Source: Galeruca laticollis (Eukaryota > Arthropoda > Insecta > Coleoptera > Chrysomelidae). From it: 64,000 bases of DNA. Below are positions 34,177 to 44,883 of this stretch, one piece after another. The stretch spans positions 34,543,256 to 34,607,255 of the forward strand of contig OY998184.1 in the NCBI GenBank assembly GCA_963921935.1, read 5' to 3'. Numbering within the stretch: the stretch's first letter is position 1; every line of letters begins with the position of its first letter. A model generated the notes under the pieces. It did not search any database. It was not told where the DNA came from and saw nothing but the letters and a program-made list of their open reading frames with translations. The translations under genes and the position numbers were made by a program.

Positions 34177-35340
34177 TTAAGAATTTTTCTTTTTTTGGCA
34201 TTTTGTTTCATGATTATTATTTATATGTTTCTTACTAGCTTGTAATTTATCTTGAATTGTTGAATAGTTATTTATAAAAATATTTACTAAAATAGGTAAC
34301 ATCATTTCTAGAAGAAAATTGGTTTGAGGTTGATTGCATGAACAGAAATCCCAAAAGTGAAATTTATCTTTATTTTTGTTAACATACTCCTTTGCTAATG
34401 TAAATAAAATGAATTTTTGAGCTTTACACCTTAAAAATCTAGATTCAAACTGCTCAGATATTAAAACTTTAAGTATATTATGAACTAATGTAGTGATTTG
34501 CTTACTAAATTCAGATGGAATAGTTAATCCGCCTCTATTTAAAATTTCAAAATAACTCTGATCTTCTTCATGGTCTTTTGTTTTATCACTAACCACAACA
34601 TTTATACAGTTTGAACTACTGAATTTGATGCTTGCTGAGATGTTATTAGTAAACTGTTATCATTAAGAATATCTACAAATTCATGTGTGGATTACTTGTT
34701 TGTGTTCTTTACAAATATTTAACAGTGGAAGAATATTAACATTGAATTCAATTTGTCCATATTGTGCAGGGTGAAGATTAAAAATGCCTTTTATTCTAAT
34801 TTTATTTTCAGATTCATAAATTTGTCTTAATGTTACATAATAATTGCCACCTGATAGCTGCCTGTAATTGAAAACTCAATTTAGATTTAAACTGTTCACA
34901 AAAAATTGAAAAATTTACCATCACATCAGTTTTCAACAATTCTTCTTGTTATTCCTGTTGTCTATCTAGCATCATTTTTCTTCGTATTCCATGATTACTT
35001 CTTGCACCTGGACTCTTCTCCACTGAAAGATATTTTGGGAGACCGAGAAATATTTGTGGTGTTACATTATCCTTTAATATAGGTCTTTTTCTTGTAAATG
35101 TCTTCAGATCACCATCCTTATCCTTGTACACATCAGTGACTGAAATTTGGTCTTTGGTGAAATGTTTAGGTAATACACACAACCGAACTTTGACTTTGTT
35201 CCCAGTTTGCACGTGGGATACTTCTCAACGATTTGATCTTCAGATTATCATTTTGTGGAAATTTAAATACTGTAATATATCCTTCGCGGTAGGAAGCATA
35301 ATTACTAGTACAACTTGGTACTGAACATTTCGCAGGCATC
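34177..35340 (-). pseudogene. THAP-domain / P-element-like transposase relic
   Basis: The minus-strand ATG at 35340 starts a THAP zinc-finger: MPAKCSVPSCTSNYASYREG with the first Cys pair (C-x4-C), then FKFPQND and SIPRANW. A small insertion and frameshift precede the second ligand pair (around CVLPKHFTKDQISV, from 35212). The stretch 35212-34949 continues to ARSNHGIRRKMMLDRQQE. The 34596-34177 piece (YFEILNRGGLTIPSEFSKQI, RFLRCKAQKFILFTLAKEYV) matches the C-terminal end of P-element-type transposases. The large catalytic middle is missing, so this is an internally deleted copy. Confidence 0.7.
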
Positions 35341-35689
35341 TAAAACAAAATAAAATATTTGATGGAAGTGCTACCTATAAGTGCATAAGTAATTAACCTT
35401 ATTGGCTTAATTTATATACTTTATTTATGCCCAATATGGGATGGCTTAACAAGAATCACGAATTGGGCAATAATATAAAAATTAGTCCTGATTCATGTCA
35501 CCTTTATATATTTTCATTGAATTTTAGAAAAATTTTTATCCATACTTTATTTGATAAAATTACCATGTTATGGGTTATATTTTATATGAGTCCACAGATC
35601 AGAGAGTATGTTTACAAATTGTACTGATGCTAAAATCTTTTTATTTATATATATTGTTATATATTTATGTTCCTTTAATTGTAATTGCC

Positions 35690-35815
35690 CCGCGTTGGGA
35701 GCCAAATTTGTTATATTTCTAATATTCTTTGATGAATTTTAATTGTTTAATTTTAATGTAAACCTTCCTGTAAAGATAAATTTCAATTCGACTCACGTTG
35801 GGCCGCTAAATTTGT
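35690..35815 (-). repeat. duplicated primer-binding-site-like motif
   Basis: On the minus strand, TTTGGCTCCCAACGCGGGGC follows ATATAACAAA at 35691-35720. A diverged second copy (AGCGGCCCAACGTGAG) follows ATATATTACAAA about 105 bases away. The pattern LTR end (..ACA), short gap, then TGG-x-x-CCCAACG resembles the primer-binding site of insect LTR elements. It lies just left of the 1.4 kb repeat copy B. Confidence 0.4.
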
Positions 35816-35931
35816 AATATATTTCTATTTCGTTTTATTTAGTATTACTTATTATTATTAGAATTGTTATAAAATTGTCGCAGCGACAATTATTGTACAT
35901 GCAACTTTAAAAAAGCATGTAAGAAATTTCA

Positions 35932-37320
35932 ATTTTGACAGTAGTTGTCAAAAAATATGCCCGGCTCTAATAAATATTAATTTAGTGTTTCTAAAGATGA
36001 ATTTATATATAATCGATCTATTACTCTTCTCTCAGGGTGGGATCAAACTGTTCAAAAAATTAATTATTCAAAATTTATTTATTTTTAACATATCTCCAAA
36101 TTAATTGTTTCGCTATTGCTTAGAATCTCTAGTAACTGTATGTTTAATATTATAAAAGGCACTTCAAATATCTGATGACATTTACAATACTTCTGTCACT
36201 GAAAATTATCAACTGTCACTGATTTGATCGACAGTTTTATTTACTGCAAACTGTTGAATTTTCTGAAATTATATATTATGAAAATAATACAGTGAGTTGG
36301 AATGTAAAATTCTATATTATACCACTAGATCACAAATTATCAAATTAATATTCTCCAAATTATTATAAAGGAACAACAGTCGTAATTTCTACGAAACTAA
36401 AAATTAGAACAACCTAGATACTATAAATTAATCTAATGAAAAAAAAAACGTTTAATAAAAGTTCCAATCGTTGATTTGAATCTTGACGTGTATGAATGTC
36501 AAATACAAGCTTCAATAAAACTTGTCTAATTCAAAATTTTTCTTCTTTGATGTTAATTTCGTTATATGAATTGTTAATTTTGTTTGCAATCAAATATCTA
36601 ATAGATGCATCTATGTCAAATTTTATTTAAAAAGAGGCCTTATTATTTCTCGCGAAATTATTGTAAAAAAACTGGAGCGGACTCACCAACTGAGACCAGG
36701 ATAACTCGTACAATTCTAAATGACTTTAGAATACTGGATACATTCTAAATTTTTATTTAGAAATCTCGAACCACATTCACTACACACGATGCAATTCTTG
36801 TTTGAATTATGCACGCACTGGCTTTATAGGGAATGGATTTTTAATCTGGTTGTATTAATATACAATTTCTACTATCTACACCAAAAATTGAGACAACTCT
36901 AATTCTGATGTTGCCCCTTCGGGGTTTCAAAATCAACTAACTAAACTTTTGCAAAATAAATAAATCTCCTTTCCGTTGGTTACCGATTTTCTTGTTTTTT
37001 TTTTAAAAATTACTAATTTATGTTTTTCAATAATCTAGTGAGATTTTGAATTCTTTTATTATACTTGTAATGCTGCTAGCAGAGACCTCTATATTTTGAA
37101 ATTTCAAATATTTTCTCCAAATCATAATCTGCTCTATCTATCATTAGATATATTTTACACAAATGTCATCAGAAATTAAAATGTCAAATTTGATATTTAT
37201 ACCGAATCTTTCAAAATTAGTGAATTTACATATAGTACAGTGTGTATCGAAAGTATGGCAGCCAAATATAAATAAATTTCCTTATGTTCTACTTTTCTTT
37301 TAAATTTCAAATAGAGGATT
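35932..37320. repeat. 1.4-kb non-coding direct repeat, copy B
   Basis: Partner of 15068-16440 in the same orientation, 20.9 kb downstream, within the same PSME4 intron. It shares the edge palindrome TGACAGTAGTTGTCA and all internal landmarks. The open frame at 36720-36902 is not conserved in copy A and is dismissed. Confidence 0.8.
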
Positions 37321-37323
37321 ATT

Positions 37324-37894
37324 AAATATCTTACCTCTAAAACTTATCACATACAGTTGCAAACAGAAGTCTTATGTTGACGTTATCAGTCTACGAAATA
37401 ACGAGATCCAAGTTAACATAAACTTAATTTAAAGAGACACATTATACACACTATTACATACTACAGATCACCTGTTACACACCACGAATTATAAACACAC
37501 GCGTACTATAAACGTAAATAAATATTATGTCCAATGATTTTAAGGTCTCGCTATGATAAAAATCTGACTTGATCGGCACACTGTTGCCAAATTTCAGCAT
37601 TCCGGCCTAGTGTTGGAGGTGGCCATGACTCACTCCCCGAAATATCTCACCAAAAATGCGAGCCAACATTCTACAATATTTTGATGTATGTGGTTTTATA
37701 AATGCACCCATGTAATGTTCAAATAATCCCGCTATCAGAAATGGATCGCGCCAGCTAATTTCAAGGATCCCAAAATCACATTTTCGAATTGAGAGAGAGA
37801 AAAATTTCGCCACCTAGGCCCCAAACATAATACTTAAACTGCTATATTAATTATCAACTGAATTACAATGATGATTCTATATTTTTATTTTCAG
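37324..37894. other. intron before fifth PSME4 exon, nothing recognised
   Basis: Intron tail with a moderately GC-richer patch at 37560-37800 (open on the minus strand, 68 codons) without family resemblance. The branch and acceptor region of the exon lies at its right end. Confidence 0.45.
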
Positions 37895-38095
37895 ACCCAG
37901 TTTAAACAAAAAGCCAAAACTAAATCCAAGAAAAAAGATGCTACAGCTTCAACTAGTAATAATATAAAAACCAAGCATGCCGCAGTTCTTGGATTATGTG
38001 CCTTTATAGAATCCCATCCTTACGACGTACCTGATGATTTGCCAGAAATTTTTCAACATCTTAGGCCACATCTTAGTGATCCACAACCCATTCCT
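37895..38095 (+). CDS. PSME4: PSME4 exon (fifth in window)
   Basis: The acceptor is ttttattttcag|acc at 37893-37894 and the donor is cct|gtaagt at 38096; 67 codons in phase 0. It starts with a basic linker (QFKQKAKTKSKKKDATASTS), matching the Lys/Arg-rich linker of PA200. The conserved HAAVLGLCAFIESHPYDVP and HLSDPQPIP segments follow. The linker could act as a nuclear localisation signal, which is an inference from its composition and the known nuclear location of PA200. Confidence 0.95.
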
Positions 38096-38464
38096 GTAAG
38101 TAACATTTTTTAAATCGTTAAAAAATATGTAATTGAAAATACTACTGTGTCGAAAAAGTACCAGTAATTGGATAATGAAACTAAAAATATGTATTATTCA
38201 TCCAAATTTATTGTATCACCATTCTATTTGTGTAGTAAAATTCAAAACAGTTTCTTTGTTGTCTTGTACCCATTGTAAAAATCGCAAAACTTAATATGAA
38301 TTTACTAAATGGGACACTGTAAACAAACTACACTACAAATTATGTTCAAACTCCGAGGGAGTCTAGAAGACAGTCTGCCAACTTAGTCACAAAAATAATA
38401 ATGTCCTTGAGTGGTCATTTTAAATTATCCAAATTGGTTATCGAAAGAAAATTATAATTTATTT

Positions 38465-38665
38465 TATAGCAATCAGAATTTGGGATTCTAATATTTCTGC
38501 TTTTTTATCTGTGATAATTATTTCTACTGGTATATCAAACTTTTGTTCCTAAGGTTCTAGATGAAGCGCAGCTTGTTTGAAGGCTTCTTGCATAATTTTG
38601 ATTATTGTGGTGGCTTCTTTTACTTTATTATTAATTTCATCTCCAAATTTATCACAGTTCGCTCT
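38465..38665 (-). pseudogene. coding-looking relic of unknown family
   Basis: Read on the minus strand, one stop interrupts an otherwise protein-like run: FGDEINNKVKEATTIIKIMQ, EAFKQAALHLEP, stop, EQKFDIPVEIIITDKKAEIL, ESQILIAIK. The amphipathic helices and lack of low complexity suggest genuine former coding sequence, probably from a mobile element. I do not recognise it. Confidence 0.35.
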
Positions 38666-39220
38666 TGAGTTGTGTAATGTAAGTGGTTTCTTGAAGTTTA
38701 TCACTTAAGGGGAAGATCGAATTTTATTCGAAACACACTGCAAGCTCGGTGTCAGACAAGGAGTTACTTACTTCCATATACCGTGCGCGACCAAAAGAGA
38801 TAGATAGCGAATCAATGTTTTCTAAGACGGTCAGTACGGTATTATATTTGATAGAGTGGGGCAAAAGATTTCTTGTTGAATTCGTTAGATGGTATATGCG
38901 GGTTCAAAGGTATTTCAATAGTACTTCAATTTTATTGGAGCGGTAGGATTTCCCATTGACTCTACAAGAAATTACATATTCAAAATTACATAGATAAATA
39001 TTTTTATTTATCCTTCTCTCCACAATATACAAAAATTAAACAAAGCTATGCAAGAAGTTACGAATTCTGAATTACATATTATTTTCTGCATGATTCAAAA
39101 AAATATAAGGTGATAATTTTATTTTTATTTATTGTGCTATAGAAAATACAATATACTTAATTTCCAATAATAATAGTAATAATACTTATAAATGGTATAA
39201 AAAGTACAAAGCTGTGCAAT

Positions 39221-39780
39221 TCACACTATAACACCAGTTGTGTATAATGCACCTAAGTGACTTAACACTTGTATGTGCAGATGAAATAAATAAATTTGAT
39301 TGTGATATAGCCCTCCCCAAACAATGTTACCATATCTCAAGAGTGACTCCACTAAAGACTTATAAACTTGCAGAAGCAGTTTTTGAGGTAAAATTCTGCG
39401 AATTATATAAAATTTATGTATCAAACGCCTAATTTTATTCGTTAAATCTTGAATATGTTCGATCCACTTCAAATCTTTGTCAATTTTAATGCCCAGGTAT
39501 TTTATGGTGTTCATTTCCCAAATAATATCAGAGTCATTCATTTTGATACAATTAAAATTTGGTCTGTTTGCATCATTCAGTGAAAATGCTAAGTAGAATG
39601 TTTTATCAGTGTTTAAAGTTAATTTGCCACACTCAAGCCAATATTTGACCTTTTTGAAACCCCCAATAACTTTATCTGCAACAGTTTGCCAGTTCTTTGC
39701 CTTAAACAGTAAGACTGTATCATCTGCATATGAAATGCTACACGCAGGCCTTTTAGGCCCATAACGTGGAAGTGATTTCC
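39221..39780 (-). pseudogene. CR1/Jockey-like LINE RT C-terminal fragment
   Basis: Begins near 39780 within the RT palm, with the catalytic ISYADDTVLLF box at about 39715-39745, then VKYWLECGKLTLNTDKTFYL and NTIKYLGIKIDKDLKWIEHI, then thumb (LQVYKSLVESLLRYGNIVWG). It ends at a stop at 39221. The 5' side is fused in frame to the 3' end of the RTE fragment next door, giving an artificial chimeric ORF. It is a truncated, non-functional copy. Confidence 0.8.
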
Positions 39781-41424
39781 TTCCTTTCCTTCCTATCCTT
39801 TTCCTTCGTTTTCCAGTCCTAAATTCCACTCTCCCTTAGGTCTTCTATCGCTTTTGCATACCATCTTTTCTTTGGTCTGCCTCTCTTTCTTATTCCGACT
39901 TGTTCTATATCTCTGTACGTGCCCCAGCCAACCTATTCCTCTGGATCTTATTATTTTACTCAGTTCTGCTTCCCCAAATAAATTCTGTATTTCATTATTC
40001 GTTCTTTTTAGCCACATATCTCCCTCTTTTTAACCCCTAATATCCTCCTGAGTATTTTCCTTTCCCATCTATATAATTTGTATTCCTCTGCTTTGTTAAG
40101 TATCCATGTTTCGCTTCCGTAGATTACTGTTGGTCTTATTACTGATTTGTACAGATGTAGCTTTGTCTTTCTAGAGCTCTTCTTTGAACTTATTATCTTG
40201 TTTAATGCTCCTGCCTGTTTACTTCCTTTCATCAGCCTAGTTTCTAAATTCCCTCCTTCGTCGCCATCATCCTTGATAACCACACCTAGATATACATAGC
40301 TTTGGACTTGTTCGAAGTTCATTATTTTTTGTCCATTCAGTTGTATTGGAAAATTCCTCATTGCTCCTTTCTTTTGAGGTGTTGCCATTTTCATAAACTT
40401 CGATTTGTCTTCATTGACTTGCAGGTTCATTGTCTCAGCTGTTTCTATGAACGCTCTGCATATTCTCAGTTCGTTTTCTGATGTTGATAGCAGTACTACA
40501 TCGTCCGCGTATGCCAGTAATTGTGTTGTCTTAGTTTTCAGTGTCTCTGCCCTATTCATGCCGGTTTTGTGTATTATCTATTCTAATACAATATTAAACA
40601 ATGTGGTGGACAACGGATCTCCTTGTTTTAATCCTGTATTGGTCTCGAAGCTTTCTGATGTTCACCTTGATCTTAGTTATTGTACGAGTGTCATTTTGGT
40701 AAGACATCAGTTTTTTTGGGATTCTTAGATCATTCATAATACTGTATAAAGATTTTCTATTTACTGTGTCATACGTCCTTTGGAAGTCTATAAAAATGGC
40801 ATAGATTGGTAGATCGTATTCGTACCCCATTCTTTGCATTTGCTTCAGAGTGAAAATATGGTCCATTACTGATCTTCCAGATCTGAATCTGCACTGATAG
40901 TCTCCGAACAAGTTTTCTCCATATTATTTTAACCTTTTTTCTATGGTTTTGGCCATGATTGTATACACTGTGTCCAGTAGCGCTATCCCTCTATAGTTTC
41001 TGCATTCATCCTTTTTCTCTTTCTTGTAAATTGGTACCGTTATTGAGGTTTCCCACGCTTCTGGCATTGTCTCTTGTTCCCATATATTCGATATCAATAT
41101 AGATCTACGTCTTTAGTGCGCCTCCGCCGTATTTTATCAGCTCTGGCTCTATTTCATCTTCTCCAGGAGATTTGCCGTTCTTTTGTCTCTGTATTATTTA
41201 TGTCTATTTTGGGTTGTAAGCTCCTCCCGCTGCTCGTTCTCAGTTTATTTATTTAATATTTCTTTGAAGTACTCTTCCCATCTTTGTATCATCCATTATT
41301 ATTTCTCCTTTTTTGCTCTTCATTTCTTTATTTACAAAATTTTCTTCTATACTTTTTATTTTGTCCTCCATTCGTTTTCTCTTTTTGCCCTGCATATATT
41401 CTTTGTTATTCTTCTTTGCTCTTC
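39781..41424 (-). pseudogene. RTE-type LINE fragment
   Basis: Pieces in order on the minus strand. About 41420-40920 is a decayed linker and RT start. 40911-40594: FGDYQCRFRSGRSVMDHIFT, LPIYAIFIDFQRTYDTVNRK. 40559-40008: QLLAYADDVVLLSTSENELR with the YADD catalytic box, MNLQVNEDKSKFMKMA, VYLGVVIKDDGDEGGNLETR, KLHLYKSVIRPTVIYGSETW. 40017-39793: the C-terminal block ending near RPKGEWNLG. The 'YGSETW' and 'R.GW.GHV.R' words are typical of RTE and related insect endonuclease-reverse transcriptases. The 3' end passes into GGAAGGAAAGGAAGG repeats at 39780-39800, as RTE tails often do. Confidence 0.8.
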
Positions 41425-41455
41425 GCATGTTGAAATAACTGCTATTTCAACATGC
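41425..41455. repeat. perfect 12-bp inverted repeat at LINE-LINE junction
   Basis: GCATGTTGAAAT (41425-41436) and ATTTCAACATGC (41444-41455) are exact inverted copies around a 7-base spacer. The right arm is part of the R1-like RT (Lys-His-Val-Glu-Ile). The left arm starts the RTE fragment side. It marks the breakpoint between two unrelated LINEs. Confidence 0.8.
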
Positions 41456-43456
41456 TTGTTCCACAGAAGTTTACTGTCTAGGGTTATCCCTAGATATTTA
41501 ACTTCTGATTTCCATTCTATGATTTCCCCGTTTAAGGATATGAGTTTCATGGCTGGAAATGTTCTTTTCCGGGTAAATGGAATTACTATGGACTTGTTTG
41601 AGTTAATGGTTAGCCCCACTGACAAGTACCATTGCTCAATGATTCTGAGGCCCTTTTGTAATAAATCACACAAGGTTTTTTCGAACTTGCCTCTGACTAT
41701 TAGAATTATGTCATCAGCATAGCCCATACATTCGAAGCCAAGCTCCATTAGCCTATAGAGCACCTCATCTACTACGAGGTTCCATAGAAGAGGATAAATT
41801 ACTCCCCCTTGAGGTGTCCCCCGAGTGGATCTAACTGAGGTGGTTTGATTCCGCACCTGTGTCTCAGCTATCCTCATCGTCAACTCATACATCCATTTTA
41901 CAATTGTTTCATTTACTCCTCGCCTTTTTAGTGCTTCTTTGACAGACACATGAGTTGTGTTGTCAAAGGCCCCAGATATATCCAGGAATGCGCACATTGC
42001 GATTTCTTTGTTGTTCAGAGTTCTCTGGATGACTTCGGTCAGCTGATACAGAGCCGCCCCAGTTGATCGACCCGCTCTGTAGGCATACTGACATTTATGA
42101 AGTGGTATATTCTCCAGGTTCTCTGTTCTTATGTAGTTATCCACCACTTTCTCCATCGTTTTGATTAGAAACAATTTTAGGCAGATGGGTCTAAAAGATT
42201 GGGGATCAGTCCCATTTTTTTCCCTATTTTTGGTATGAAGGTTACCCTTGCCCTTCTCCATTTTCTAGGTATTAGACTCACTGCTAGACTTCTTCTTGTA
42301 ATCTTCAGCAGATGAGGAAAAATCTCCTCTATCCCTTGCTGCAGGAGTGCTGGAAATATTCCATCCACTCCTGGTGATTTATATGGTTGAAAGGTACCAA
42401 CCGTTGGCTGGTAAGTATTTTCTTAGCAATGTCCCAATCTTCCTTGCGGGATTTTTTGGTGTAATTAATTGCTATTTCAGTGCTTGTTGCTGGTTCACTA
42501 CTTGGAAACTGGGTCCTAAGAAGAAGAATCGATCGTTCCTCTTCACCTTCCGTGTATGATCCGTCTGACTTTTTCAACGACATTGTGGGGTTAGTTCCCA
42601 TGACCTTTTGTAGTCTGGCCGCTGTGTCAGTAGAAGGGATATTTTCCCAAATGGCTTGAAAATTAAGCCTTTTGGCCTTCCTAATTTCGTTACTATACTG
42701 AGTACGCTTCTCGATGTACCCCTGCCAATTACCGTCACGTTTGGCTCTATTAAAGAGCCGACGGACCTCTTTTCTGAGGTTTGACAGGTTCTCATTCCAC
42801 CAAAGAGCATCCTTTTCTGAACGAGCTTTTGACAGTGGGCAACTGGAATGAAAAGCTTCCATTATTGCCTCACTGATCTGTTCGATTCTGTTCTAGGTCG
42901 TAGTGCGGGTAATTTACCCCATTTACTTCGACGTGTTCCAAATTGTCCTTCAGATTGGTCTAGAGAGACCAATCAGTATTTTTAGGATTGTAGGAATCGA
43001 GGTAGTATCTCCCTTTATCCTAAATTCGATGATCCTATGGTCGGAAAGTAATGTTTCGCTCATCACCCTCCAATCTTTTACATTTTTCATAGCAGCAACA
43101 TTAACAATTCTTACGTTCAGGACCTCTTCTCTTGCTCTCGTGGCAAAAGTGGGGGTTGTCCCCACGTTTAAGGTCTCAACGTTATTTGCTAAGAGATATT
43201 CTAATAAACACTCACCTTTGGCGTTGTTGTTAGTGCTTCCCCACACGGTATAGTGTGCGTTGGCATCACAACCAATTATGATTAGCAGCCGTCTGCCATA
43301 TAGTGTCTCACTAGCTCTTGTACTTTTTCTGGCGGTGTCATCGGCCCGTCTCCAGCGAAGTAGGCAGAGGCAATGACGATGTCTCGGTCGATACCCCCAA
43401 TGTTGAGGTGAACCATGATTGGAACAAGGTCCTGTGACACGTATTCTGAAACACAA
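41437..43456 (-). pseudogene. R1/Jockey-like LINE: endonuclease and RT
   Basis: The endonuclease end (43456-42903) shows IIIGCDANAHYTVWGSTNNN, VGTTPTFATR and SDHRIIEFRI. The linker and RT start (42862-42329) shows KARSEKDALWWNENLSNLRK and KRLNFQAIWENIP. RT (42261-41437) shows SFRPICLKLFLIKTMEKVVD, YAYRAGRSTGAALYQL, CAFLDISGAFDNTTHVSVKE, GTPQGGVIYPLLWNLVVDEV, the catalytic GYADDIILIV at about 41725, and VKYLGITLDSKLLWNKHVEI. It is cut there by the junction hairpin. Several frameshifts separate these blocks. It has the same family as 2181-3480 on the + strand. Confidence 0.87.
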
Positions 43457-43469
43457 ATATTCTCTCTAT

Positions 43470-43790
43470 TCTCAGAAACATCGTTATTGGATATTGGACA
43501 AACATATTTTTACAATGTCGTTATATACATTTATAAAGATAAATCATCACTACACCAAACAATCGATCACAATTACAACACCCGATACAAACTTAAAGAA
43601 AATATAGAAATTGCTATAAAAAACAAAACCATTGGAAGAAAATTATTTATTAGAAATTAATTCAATAGGGCTTTTCAAATCATATATGAAATCATTTATC
43701 TCACATGTTGAGGGGTCTACTGTTCACTCCCTGATTGAGAGAGATATTTTATGTGTAGATTTAAGTATGTAACCAAAAAAAAAAAAGAAA
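43470..43790 (+). pseudogene. CR1-like LINE ORF2 C-terminal fragment with A-rich tail
   Basis: On the + strand: SLLDIGQTYFYNVVIYIYKD, then IDHNYNTRYKLKENIEIAIK and GRKLFIRN, the characteristic C-terminal end of CR1/Rex-type LINE RT proteins ('H.YNTR.K'). An A-rich tail occurs at 43768-43786. It abuts the 5' end of the R1-like fragment, which is on the opposite strand. It encodes the region just downstream of the fragment at 39221-39780, so the two could be halves of one LINE. Confidence 0.65.
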
Positions 43791-43799
43791 AAAATGAGA

Positions 43800-44883
43800 T
43801 AAATGTTAGAAACAATGAAGGAATACTCGATTGGACAAATAACTTCTAGCAACAACTTGAAAAAATAGAACGCTCGCGCGCAGCCTGTACAGGTCTTAAG
43901 CGAGTTGTAGTGTATGTTTGTTCAATACCTGTTGTGATTTGTATTGTTGTATCCGCTTTACCAGTTTTGTCGTAATAGTATTCTTGTTATACATACTGTT
44001 TATTGTCTTTGCTCATGAATAAAATAATTGATATGAATAAATACTTAAATCTCAAAGCTCTAATACAGGGCTTCAATGAAGATATAAAAAAAGTAATAAT
44101 AGAAAAAAAATTATATTCATATACTCCATTACATGTTTCAACTGTTTTCTTAAATATTGTTAGTAGATATAGTTTTTATTCCTAAGTTTCTTGTACCACA
44201 AACAAGTATTTATCTATACTTCCGTGGTTATTTGGTTTATTCGGATGATATTGTTTTATCTTATATGTGTATTGTCAATACTATGTATATTTTTTCCAGA
44301 ATGAACTTTATTATTATTATTATTATTATTATTAATAAATAGACCAACTATATTAATTTGGTAAAAAAAATAGTCTCTTGACGTCAGCAGTCGATCCACC
44401 TTTCTCCTACAAAACTCATCTCGCTGCCGGTAACGAAGTAGACACATGCATGCATACCATATTTCAGTTTCTGTAATTTTTGAGGAAATAATAAAACTTT
44501 TTGTCAATTTTTTGAGCTTATTGCTTAACTGATTTTAAAAAAGTGAACAGTTTTAAATTCCGAAAAATAATGCTTTGATGGGATTGAATTTTTTAATTTT
44601 AATTTTTTTTTAATTCATATTTTTAAGTTTGTGGTTTTAGCTATAACTAATTCGAATTATAAAAATCGAACGCCATCAAGGCATAGGTATTATTTTGTTG
44701 AATTCAAAAGTGTTTCAATTTTCGGAATGGGGTGAAAATTAAGCCCAAAAAATTTACAGAAAATTTTAGTAGTTCCGGATATTATTCGAGAATCCCCTTA
44801 AGTGCTAATGGTTGGAATAATAGGGATATATCCTAATAAGGAATACATATCGGTGTATGTTGATGTTATTCCCTTATAGACGG
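43800..44883. other. intron stretch with (TTA)n microsatellite
   Basis: AT-rich intron with no coding similarity. A (TTA)n tract runs from about 44308 to 44334. Confidence 0.55.

Noticed and set aside
41183..41722. A 179-codon plus-strand ORF with membrane-like Leu/Phe stretches
   Set aside because: Antisense to the R1-like RT and RTE fragments; the hydrophobicity comes from the reversed Lys/Glu-rich codons.
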